The notes under the pieces were generated by a model, which was given only the letters and a program-made list of their open reading frames with translations, searched no databases and was not told the origin of the DNA. The position numbers and the translations under genes are program-made. Shown here one piece after another: positions 45,578 through 53,279 of a stretch of 64,000 nucleotides of DNA. Origin of the DNA: Paenibacillus koleovorans NBRC 103111 (GTDB lineage Bacteria; Bacillota; Bacilli; Paenibacillales; NBRC-103111); contig NZ_BIMA01000021.1 of NCBI RefSeq assembly GCF_004000845.1, positions 1-64,000 of the forward strand, given 5' to 3'. Each line of letters opens with the position of its first letter. Within the stretch, counting starts at the first letter, position 1.

Positions 45578-45690
45578 CATTGCCGCTCATTTTCATGATC
45601 ATTACATGTATGCCCGAGTGCACCAACTGATAATTGCGTGCAAAAGCCGCCCGATCTTACAGTGGAGTCAGAAACATGAAAGCGGTAACA
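45578..45690 (+). promoter_or_regulatory. Promoter and perfect cre site of the first binding-protein gene
   Basis: TTGCGT (45634-45639), an 18 bp spacer and TACAGT (45658-45663) are conserved base for base at 55668-55697 upstream of the paralogous gene. ATGAAAGCGGTAACA (45676-45690) matches the cre consensus at every defined position and lies just after the start point, a typical CcpA repression position. The conserved block extends upstream through CATTACATG and CAACTGATAATTGCGT, a likely activator site. Confidence 0.7.
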
Positions 45691-45718
45691 AAAAACAAAA
45701 TTCGAAGGGGTTGGGAAC

Positions 45719-47287
45719 ATGAAAAAACTAAAAGCAAAACAGCTTGTCCCATGCATTACCGTCGTTCTGTTATCCGCAAGCTTGCTCGCGGCGTGCGGGA
45801 AAGATGCCCAAGAATCGTCCGACGCCACCTCCACCGGTCCGAAAGATCTCAGCATCCTGTTGTCGCACAATCTCGGTCCCTATGCGATGCAGTACAAGGG
45901 AGACGACGACGTGTACACCCAGGCGCTGTCGAAGCTGTCGGGCTACAATTTGCACTATATCTTCCTCGGCCACAATCAGGAGTACGTTCAACAGCTGACC
46001 GTTCGTTTCGCCTCGAAGGATTTGGCCGACATGGTAGAAACCGACGACGCGCTCAATTCCGTGATCCATCCCGGAGCGGTAGAGCAGGGCATCTTTCATC
46101 AATTGAACAATTTGCTGGATAAGTACGGCCCGGATATTAAGAAAAATATTCCGCAGGCGGTTTGGGACAGCCCGCGCATCAGCAAGGACGGCAAAATATA
46201 CGGCATTCCTTCGCTGTCCGGCGCTCCGGCGAACCGGGTCGTCTACATGCGCCAGGACTGGCTGGATAAGTTGAACATGCCGCAGCCGAAAACGGTCGAC
46301 GATTACCTGAAATTTTTCGAGGCCGTCAAAGTGCAGGACATGAACGGCAATGGCGATCCGAACGACGAATACGGCTTTTACGTGCGGGAAAATCTCGACT
46401 ACAGCGAGATGTTCTTCAAGGAGTTCGGCGCGCATCCGAAGGAATGGATGTATCGCGACGGCAAGCTGCAGGCGGGCTTGATTCAGCCGGAAATGAAGGA
46501 CGCGTTGAAATTTTGGAAAATGCTGTACGACAAAGGCTATATCAACCCGAATCTGTTCACGAACAAGTCGTCTGACTGGCGTGCGGGGATCAAGCAAGGG
46601 AAAGCAGGCATATGGCTGCACGATGTACAGAACTACCAGCAGGACTGGGCGCCGGAGCTGTTCGTCAATGAGAAAAACGTCAAAATTTCGCTGCTCGAAG
46701 GCCCACAAGGACCGAAGGGCAAAGGGCTGACGCTGGAGGGCGACCGGATCAAGGACGTGTGGGTCATCCCAACATCGAACAAAAATCCGGAGGAAGTGAT
46801 CAAATATTTGAACTGGGCGTGGTCGAGCCCGGAAGCCGACAAGTTCTTCGCGTATGGTATCGAAGGTCGGAACTACACGGTAGGCACCGACGGCAAAATC
46901 GTGTTCGACGCCAAGAGCCAAGCCAATACGGAAATCGGCCAAGTGCGGCTGACGATCAATCCGCGTCAAGAGGGACGGCTGTCGCCGCTCGTCCTGGCGA
47001 TCGATCCGAACGCCAACTTGCTCAAAGCAGGGCTGCAGGCCGCTCAAAACTCGATCTATAAAAATGACGGCCTGTACATGCCGAATCTGGATGCGCTGAA
47101 GACGCATCCGGAGCTGGGCAGCGGCGCCGGCACGCTATTCCTCGACATGTTTGCGAAAGTCGTTACCGGCAAGGCGGAGCTGGATGCGACCTTCGATCAA
47201 TTCGTCAAAGATTGGAAGGCTCGCGGAGGAGATGCGGCGATCGCCGAAGCGACCAAATGGTATAAGGCGTTCCATCATATTCAATAA
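45719..47287 (+). CDS. Extracellular solute-binding lipoprotein, paralog 1
   Basis: The 522-residue precursor has lipobox LAAC with Cys26. The mature part carries 'ISILLSHNLGPYAMQYKGDD'-like text ('DLSILLSHNLGPYAMQYKG'), 'VQDMNGNGDPNDEYGFYVRE' and a C-terminal 'FVKDWKARGGDAAIAEATKW'. It belongs to the LplA/LipO-type family serving the permeases just downstream. About three quarters of its residues match the second copy at 55758 by eye. Expression is probably carbon-catabolite controlled through the cre site. Confidence 0.92.
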   Translation: MKKLKAKQLVPCITVVLLSASLLAACGKDAQESSDATSTGPKDLSILLSHNLGPYAMQYKGDDDVYTQALSKLSGYNLHYIFLGHNQEYVQQLTVRFASKDLADMVETDDALNSVIHPGAVEQGIFHQLNNLLDKYGPDIKKNIPQAVWDSPRISKDGKIYGIPSLSGAPANRVVYMRQDWLDKLNMPQPKTVDDYLKFFEAVKVQDMNGNGDPNDEYGFYVRENLDYSEMFFKEFGAHPKEWMYRDGKLQAGLIQPEMKDALKFWKMLYDKGYINPNLFTNKSSDWRAGIKQGKAGIWLHDVQNYQQDWAPELFVNEKNVKISLLEGPQGPKGKGLTLEGDRIKDVWVIPTSNKNPEEVIKYLNWAWSSPEADKFFAYGIEGRNYTVGTDGKIVFDAKSQANTEIGQVRLTINPRQEGRLSPLVLAIDPNANLLKAGLQAAQNSIYKNDGLYMPNLDALKTHPELGSGAGTLFLDMFAKVVTGKAELDATFDQFVKDWKARGGDAAIAEATKWYKAFHHIQ

Positions 47288-47320
47288 CAGCTTGGACCGG
47301 ACTTTTAAGGAGTGGTGACC

Positions 47321-48223
47321 ATGACCCGAGCATTGAAGCAGAAAGACGCGGTCGTCCTGATGCTGATCGCCTTACCCGGCATTATGCACTTTTTGATCTT
47401 CAAATATATTCCGATTCTCGGCAACGTCATCGCTTTTCAAGATTACAACATTTTTCAAGGCATTACGCGGAGCCCCTGGGTGGGGTTCCGCAATTTCACG
47501 GACATGTTTACGTATGCTGAGTTTTACCGAATTTTACGCAACACGATTTTGCTAAGCCTGTATTCGATTCTGATCGGGTTCCCCGCTCCGCTGGCGCTGG
47601 CGCTGCTGCTGAATGAAATGCGGCGAATGTGGCTGAAGCGGTCGGTGCAGACGCTGCTCTATTTGCCGCATTTTCTATCCTGGGTGATCGTCGGCGGCAT
47701 TTTTATCAACCTGCTGGCGATGGACGGATTTTTAAACACGATTTTAAAGCAATTCGGCCGGGATCGGCCTATCGATTTCATTACGCAGCCCGAATCGTTC
47801 CGGTTCATTCTAGTGCTGATCGGAGTTTGGAAGGAAGTCGGCTGGGGCATGATCATTTACCTCGCGGCCCTGGCCGGGATCAATCCGAACCTGTACGAGG
47901 CGGCGATGGTCGACGGGGCCGGCCGCTGGCGGCAAATGTGGTACATTACGCTGCCATCGCTTATGCCCGCCATTGTCGTACTGTTCTTGCTGCGCATCGG
48001 CAACGTGCTGGACGCCAACGTAGAGCAGGTGCTCATCTTCATCAACCCGCTCGTCCGCGATGTCGGGGAAGTCATCGATACGTACGTTTTCCGCGTCGGC
48101 CTGCTGGGGGCGAAATACAGCTATACGACGGCGATCGGCATTTTCAAATCAATTGTCGGTCTGGGCTTGATCATGGGGCTGAACTACCTCAGTAAAAAAA
48201 CGACCGGGGAAAGCATCTATTAG
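47321..48223 (+). CDS. ABC sugar importer permease, LplB type
   Basis: The 300-residue membrane protein has the motif 'KYIPILGNVIAFQDYNIFQG' and the EAA loop 'YEAAMVDGAGRWRQMWYITL'. ATG 47321 is preferred over an in-frame GTG at 47312 because AAGGAG lies at 47308-47313. It pairs with the next permease. Two alternative binding proteins (45719 and 55758) may share this one pair. Confidence 0.91.
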   Translation: MTRALKQKDAVVLMLIALPGIMHFLIFKYIPILGNVIAFQDYNIFQGITRSPWVGFRNFTDMFTYAEFYRILRNTILLSLYSILIGFPAPLALALLLNEMRRMWLKRSVQTLLYLPHFLSWVIVGGIFINLLAMDGFLNTILKQFGRDRPIDFITQPESFRFILVLIGVWKEVGWGMIIYLAALAGINPNLYEAAMVDGAGRWRQMWYITLPSLMPAIVVLFLLRIGNVLDANVEQVLIFINPLVRDVGEVIDTYVFRVGLLGAKYSYTTAIGIFKSIVGLGLIMGLNYLSKKTTGESIY

Positions 48224-48240
48224 GACAGGAGGTGATTCGT

Positions 48241-49113
48241 CTGCAAAATTATAGATCCGGACGAACGTTTCAGTTTTTCAACAATGCGCTGATGATCATT
48301 CTCAGCTTGTCCATGCTGTCACCGCTCATTCACTTGACCGCCGTTTCGTTCAGTTCTCCCAAATTCGTAGGCGCGAAGCAGGTATACTTTTGGCCGAAGG
48401 GCTTCAACATCGAGGTGTACAAAACGATTGTGTCGACCCATTCCATCTGGAAATCGCTGGGCGTCAGCGTTTATATTACGGTGTTCGGTACGCTCATTGC
48501 ACTTGTGTTCGTTTCTTCCATCGCTTTTGCTTTATCCAGGCCCAATATGCCATACAAAAAGCTGATTTTGAAAGGTATAATCGTCACGCTTGTATTTTCG
48601 CTGCCGCTTATTCCGAGCTACCTTGTCGTACGGGCGCTCAGCATGGACAACACGTTATGGGCGCTTATGATGCCAGGGGCGCTGTCGGCATTTAATGTCA
48701 TTATTATGAAAACCTTTTTTCAGGGCATCTCCAGCGAGATTTTCGACGCGGCCAAAATAGACGGATGCGGAGAGCTGCGCATTTACGGGCGGATCGTCAT
48801 TCCGCTGTCCACCCCGGTTATTGCGACGATTGCCTTATTCCACGCGGTCGGTCAGTGGAATTCGTACTTCAGCGCGTTGATCTACATTCACGAACGCTCG
48901 CTAATGCCGATCCAGGTGCTGCTGCGCAGCCTGGTTATCGAGGACAACCTGATCTCGATGTCGCCGACCGGGGTCGATCTGGCCGTCCCATCGACGCCGG
49001 AAATGCTCAAGGCCGGCATCATCCTGTTCGGCACGCTGCCGATCCTGATCGTGTATCCGTTTTTGCAGAAGTTTTTCGTCAAAGGCGCGATGCTCGGCTC
49101 GCTGAAGGAATAG
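48241..49113 (+). CDS. ABC sugar importer permease, YtcP type
   Basis: About 290 residues with the EAA loop 'FDAAKIDGCGELRIYGRIVI' and the C-terminus 'YPFLQKFFVKGAMLGSLKE'. An excellent AGGAGGTGATT Shine-Dalgarno at 48227-48237 is followed by in-frame CTG at 48241. The GTG at 48232 lies inside that site and could not be used with it. This is the third probable CTG start in the window. Confidence 0.9.
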   Translation: MQNYRSGRTFQFFNNALMIILSLSMLSPLIHLTAVSFSSPKFVGAKQVYFWPKGFNIEVYKTIVSTHSIWKSLGVSVYITVFGTLIALVFVSSIAFALSRPNMPYKKLILKGIIVTLVFSLPLIPSYLVVRALSMDNTLWALMMPGALSAFNVIIMKTFFQGISSEIFDAAKIDGCGELRIYGRIVIPLSTPVIATIALFHAVGQWNSYFSALIYIHERSLMPIQVLLRSLVIEDNLISMSPTGVDLAVPSTPEMLKAGIILFGTLPILIVYPFLQKFFVKGAMLGSLKE

Positions 49114-49143
49114 TCTCATACTAAAATAAGGAAGGTGTTCAAG

Positions 49144-50481
49144 TTGACTGCTACTACTACGAATAAACTAGCCTTGTTCGGGGGACCGAAAGCCATTACG
49201 CTCGATCCGGGCGACTTGTTTACATGGCCGATTATTACCGAGGAAGACGAGGCAGCCGCGCTGGACGTGCTGCGCCGAGGCGCCATGTCCGACAGCGACG
49301 TGACGATGAAGTTCGAGGACGACTTCCGGGCTTGGCTCGGCGTCAAACACGCGCTTGGCTTCAACAACGGAACGTCGGCGCTGCAGGCGGCCATGTTCGG
49401 CTGCGGCGTCGGCTCGGGCGACGAAATCATTTGCCCGAGCATCACCTATTGGGCTTCGGGCTTGCCTTCGTTCTCGCTCGGCGCCACCGTGGTGTTTGCC
49501 GATATCGACCCGGAGACGCTGTGCATCAATCCGAACGATATCGAGCACCGGATCGGCCCGAACACGAAAGCGATCGTAGTCGTGCATTATTACGGCTATC
49601 CGGCCGACATGGACCCGATTATGGAAATTGCCCGCAAACACAACCTGAAGGTGATCGAGGACGTTTCCCACGCTCAGGGCGGCATCTACAAGGGACGCAA
49701 GCTCGGCACGATCGGCGACGTCGGCGCTATGTCGATGATGAGCGGCAAGGCGCTGGCAATCGGCGAAGGCGGCATGCTGGTTACGAACGACCTTGACATT
49801 TACGAGCGGGCGCTGACGCTTGGCCATTACGAGCGGTTCAAGGCCAGCATCCATAGCGATAAGCTGAAGCCATACGCCGGTCTGCCGCTGGGGGGCTACA
49901 AATACCGGATGCACCAGGTGAGCGCAGCGGTCGGACGCGTGCAGCTGCGTCATTACGAGGAGCGGAACGCGGAGATCGCCCGCGCGATGAACTACTTCTG
50001 GGATTTACTCGAAAGCGTGCCTGGGTTGCGCGGCCACCGGACCGATCCGAAAACCGGCAGCTTCAATGGCGGCTGGTACAGCGCTCGCGGTCTATATTCG
50101 CCGGAAGAGCTCGGCGGATTATCCGTCACGCGTTTCTGTGAAGCGGTCCGGGCCGAAGGGTTCGCGGCCAGCCCGGGGGTCAACCGTCCGTTGCACCAGC
50201 ATCCGCTGTTCAAGGATGCCGACGTGTATGCCCAGGGCAAGCCGACGCGGATTGCCGAAGCGGGGCGCGACGTGAGAGCGCTCGACGACGATCTGCCGGT
50301 GAGCGAGGGGATCGCCACCCGCGTGTTTACCGTTCCTTGGTTCAAGCATTACCGTCCGGACGTCATCGAGGAATACGCGAACGCCTTCCGGAAGACTGCT
50401 GAGAATTACCTCGAGCTGCTGCCGGGCGATCCGGGCAACCCCGCCGTGTTCGGCGGTTGGAGCACGTTTATTCATAAATAA
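49144..50481 (+). CDS. DegT/DnrJ/EryC1/StrS family aminotransferase
   Basis: The 445-residue PLP protein has Lys202 in 'MSMMSGKALAIGEGGMLVTN' as the Schiff-base residue and the typical 'FNNGTSALQAAMFGCGVGSG' cofactor site. Such enzymes transaminate keto-sugars. In an import operon it could work in the degradative direction or make an amino-cyclitol; direction is not clear from sequence. TTG at 49144 is chosen because AAGGAAGG lies eight bases upstream. Confidence 0.87.
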   Translation: MTATTTNKLALFGGPKAITLDPGDLFTWPIITEEDEAAALDVLRRGAMSDSDVTMKFEDDFRAWLGVKHALGFNNGTSALQAAMFGCGVGSGDEIICPSITYWASGLPSFSLGATVVFADIDPETLCINPNDIEHRIGPNTKAIVVVHYYGYPADMDPIMEIARKHNLKVIEDVSHAQGGIYKGRKLGTIGDVGAMSMMSGKALAIGEGGMLVTNDLDIYERALTLGHYERFKASIHSDKLKPYAGLPLGGYKYRMHQVSAAVGRVQLRHYEERNAEIARAMNYFWDLLESVPGLRGHRTDPKTGSFNGGWYSARGLYSPEELGGLSVTRFCEAVRAEGFAASPGVNRPLHQHPLFKDADVYAQGKPTRIAEAGRDVRALDDDLPVSEGIATRVFTVPWFKHYRPDVIEEYANAFRKTAENYLELLPGDPGNPAVFGGWSTFIHK

Positions 50482-50521
50482 TGGATTTTTTTCGCCATTA
50501 ATCATAAGGAGACGTCTCGCC

Positions 50522-51430
50522 ATGACAACGAAAAAGCTGAAGCTCGGCATGATCGGCCTCGACACCTCGCACTGCACCGCGTTCGCCAAGCTGCTGAACG
50601 ACTCGGCCAACGAGTACCACGTGCCCGGGGGCACCGTTATGTACGGCTACCCGGGAGGTTCGCCCGATTTCGATATGAGCCATACGCGCGTGGAGGGCTT
50701 TACCGCTACCCTGCGCGACGAATACGGCATTGCGATGCTCGGTTCGCCCGAAGAAGTGGCCGAACGGTCGGATGCGATATTGCTGACTTCGGTGGACGGG
50801 CGCGTTCACCTCGAACAGTTTCGCAAAATCGTAGGTTACGGCAAGCCGATATTCATCGACAAGCCGTTTGCGTTAACGACAGCGGAAGCTTCGGCTATGG
50901 TACAATCGGCTCAAGAGCATGGCGTCCCGATCATGAGCGCGTCCTCGGCGCGGTTCGGCCAGGAGCTGCTGGATGTGCTGGAGGCGGAAGCGAAGGACGA
51001 CATTATCGGCGCCGACTGTTACGGACCGATGGAGCTGAAGCCGACGCAGCCGGGGCTGTATTGGTACGGCATCCATTCGGCGGAAATGCTGTACCGCATC
51101 CTGGGAAGAGGCTGCGTGCAGGTGACGGCCGTGACGAACGACCAATACGAGCTGGTCGTCGGCGTTTGGAAGGATGGCCGGGTCGGCACGATTCGCGGCA
51201 ACCGTCGCGGCAATAAAACATTCGGCGGGCTCATTCACGGTATCAAGGAATCGGTATTCGTCAATACGAGCAAACATCCGAAGCCGAAATATGCCAGCCT
51301 GCTGGAGGCGGTCATGTCGATGTTTCAAACCGGGCAGCCGCCTATCGATCCGCAGGAAACGATCGAAATAATTCGTTTTCTCGAAGCGGCCAACGAGAGC
51401 CGGGCTACCGGCGCAACCGTTCGGCTGTAG
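50522..51430 (+). CDS. Gfo/Idh/MocA family oxidoreductase
   Basis: The 302-residue protein has the variant N-terminus 'LGMIGLDTSHCTAFAKLLND' and 'GKPIFIDKPFALTTAEASAM', where the catalytic-domain signature EKP is DKP. It is shorter than usual. It probably oxidises a hydroxyl of the imported sugar for the aminotransferase or epimerase beside it. AAGGAG precedes the ATG. Confidence 0.86.
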   Translation: MTTKKLKLGMIGLDTSHCTAFAKLLNDSANEYHVPGGTVMYGYPGGSPDFDMSHTRVEGFTATLRDEYGIAMLGSPEEVAERSDAILLTSVDGRVHLEQFRKIVGYGKPIFIDKPFALTTAEASAMVQSAQEHGVPIMSASSARFGQELLDVLEAEAKDDIIGADCYGPMELKPTQPGLYWYGIHSAEMLYRILGRGCVQVTAVTNDQYELVVGVWKDGRVGTIRGNRRGNKTFGGLIHGIKESVFVNTSKHPKPKYASLLEAVMSMFQTGQPPIDPQETIEIIRFLEAANESRATGATVRL

Positions 51431-51481
51431 GATTCGGCCAATCGGTGCGGCTCGGCAACAATCCGAAGGAGTGAAGCTTTC

Positions 51482-52942
51482 ATGATTTGGGACCGGCTCG
51501 GCGTAATTAGCGACGAAGTGAGCGCTGATCTGAACGAAGCATTGGATTGGATGGTCGCCGAGGGACTGCGGCATGTGGAAATCCGTATGGTCGACGGCGT
51601 CAACGTGTCCAACCTGAGCGACGACGACGTGGCCCGCGTGTCCGGCGAAATCGCCCGGCGCGGCCTGCGTGTCTCTGCTATTGCGTCTCCGCTGTTCAAG
51701 TGCGCGCTCGATCCGACGCGCGAGGTCGCGACGGGAGACATGTTCGGCCAGGCCGAGGAAAGCATCGAGGCGCATTTCGACAAGCTGGACCGGACGATTC
51801 TAATCGCCGGTCGGCTCGGTACGCGCTGCATACGGATTTTTTCGTTCTGGCGGGAAGCCGCCCCGACGCAGCACACAGACGAAATCGTCGCGCACCTGAA
51901 ACGGGCCGCCGCCGTGGCGGAACGGGCCGACGTCGTGCTGCTGCTCGAAAACGAAAGAACGTGCAACGGCGGATATGCCTTCGAGGTCGCTTCGTTCGTC
52001 CGGCAAGTCGGATCGCCGGCGCTGCGTGCTCTGTGGGACCCCGGGAACGAGTCGGCAGGGGAATATTGGAGTTATCCCGATGTGTACCGCGAAGTGAAGG
52101 AGTTGCTGGAACACGTCCACCTGAAAGACACTGTCGCGCTCAGCGACGGCAAATCCCGCTGCGTGCCGCTCGATTCCGGCCGGGTGCCTTACCTGAAGCA
52201 AATCCGAGATCTGGAACAGGACGGCTACAAAGGCCTGTACGTGATCGAGACGCATTATACACCGAGCGGCGGCACGAAGATGGAAGGGACGAAGCAGTCG
52301 CTCGAAGGGCTGCGCCGGCTGCTCGGCCATCCCTTCATCGCCAGCGAGCGAGTCGACCGGCTGCTTATGAACGTATACGACACCGATCGGTCGGTAGACG
52401 CGGCGGCGGCGATCGAAGTTGCGGCGAAGCTTAAGGAGCTGCTGTCGCGGCAGGCGCAAGTACGGCTGCTGCTGGACGCCTCCCCCTCTCAGAGCGGGTT
52501 TTGGACGCAACTGGCAGAGCAGCGCGGCATCGAATGGTCGCGGATCGCCGTCATCCAGTTGAACGAATACACCGGGCTGCCCGGCGACGCACCGGACCGG
52601 TTAGGTGACCGGTTGAGCGAACGTCTGCTGGAGCTCGTTCACCCCGGCGAACGGTATTTGATCGACGGGACGGGAGCGACGGAAGAGCAGGGTAGCCGGA
52701 TCGCCTTGGCAGAAGCGCAGATCGATATCGCCTGCGTGGACATTTGGACGGGCGGGCGGATCGTTTCGACAATCGCTGCCGGCTCGCACTTGATCTGTAC
52801 GGCATCGGGAGCGGTCAAGCGGCAGGCGGTGGAAGCGGCGCTGCGGGGAGACGGCTCGGCCGCCGATCCGTTCGCCGTCCTGCGCGGCCGCTCCGACAGC
52901 ATGCTGCTCGTCGATCGGGCTGCCTACGGGGCTTCACTCTAG
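51482..52942 (+). CDS. Sugar isomerase/epimerase TIM barrel fused to a NagB-like domain
   Basis: Residues 1-285 form an AP-endonuclease-2/xylose-isomerase-type TIM barrel ('GLRVSAIASPLFKCALDP', 'LLENERTCNGGYAFEV', 'LRALWDPGNESAGEYW', 'EHVHLKDTV', 'GLYVIETHYTP'). Residues ~300-486 resemble glucosamine-6-phosphate deaminase ('IAVIQLNEYTGLPGDAPDRL', 'SGAVKRQAVEAALRG'). The deaminase Asp of 'DEY' is Asn361 here, and the 'GHIAFNEP' segment is absent, so this half is probably not a normal deaminase. I do not know this domain order from a described enzyme. Confidence 0.78.
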   Translation: MIWDRLGVISDEVSADLNEALDWMVAEGLRHVEIRMVDGVNVSNLSDDDVARVSGEIARRGLRVSAIASPLFKCALDPTREVATGDMFGQAEESIEAHFDKLDRTILIAGRLGTRCIRIFSFWREAAPTQHTDEIVAHLKRAAAVAERADVVLLLENERTCNGGYAFEVASFVRQVGSPALRALWDPGNESAGEYWSYPDVYREVKELLEHVHLKDTVALSDGKSRCVPLDSGRVPYLKQIRDLEQDGYKGLYVIETHYTPSGGTKMEGTKQSLEGLRRLLGHPFIASERVDRLLMNVYDTDRSVDAAAAIEVAAKLKELLSRQAQVRLLLDASPSQSGFWTQLAEQRGIEWSRIAVIQLNEYTGLPGDAPDRLGDRLSERLLELVHPGERYLIDGTGATEEQGSRIALAEAQIDIACVDIWTGGRIVSTIAAGSHLICTASGAVKRQAVEAALRGDGSAADPFAVLRGRSDSMLLVDRAAYGASL

Positions 52943-53279
52943 CAGTTCGGCGTGGAAACGAGCGGATGGGGGGTCATCCGCTCGCCACTCTCGGAAGTCC
53001 GCTTCCGGGAGCGCCGGCAAGCGCGGCGGGCAGTTGCCTTTTTTCGGACATTGACGGTTCCAGGGGGAATGACTATCATCAACAGTAAGGCGACAGAACC
53101 GTCCATCCATTCATGTATACGCTTCCAATAAGTCCTTGCGCGTCCGGCCCGGCGCGTAAGGGCGCTTCGTTGTTGTTGGGCCGTTTCGAGCGAAAGCCCA
53201 AGGGGGGGCTTCGAGGTGAGAGTAGGGATTTCTTTGCTGTGGGTAGAAACTATAAATTGTTCCGGCAAGGAGGATTTAC
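52943..53279. other. Intergenic region with hairpins before the AraC sensor gene
   Basis: No gene is supported. GAGCGGATG/CATCCGCTC forms a perfect 9 bp hairpin at 52960-52983 without a T-tract, and CGGAAG/CTTCCG makes a second small one at about 52993-53008. They may end or stabilise the preceding transcript. An AAGGAGG site at the far end serves the AraC gene. Confidence 0.55.

Noticed and set aside
51482-52942. TIM-barrel/NagB-like fusion as an artefact of a frameshift joining two genes
   Set aside because: The frame is continuous with no internal ribosome site or start at the junction, and codon use is uniform on both sides, so a true fusion is more likely.
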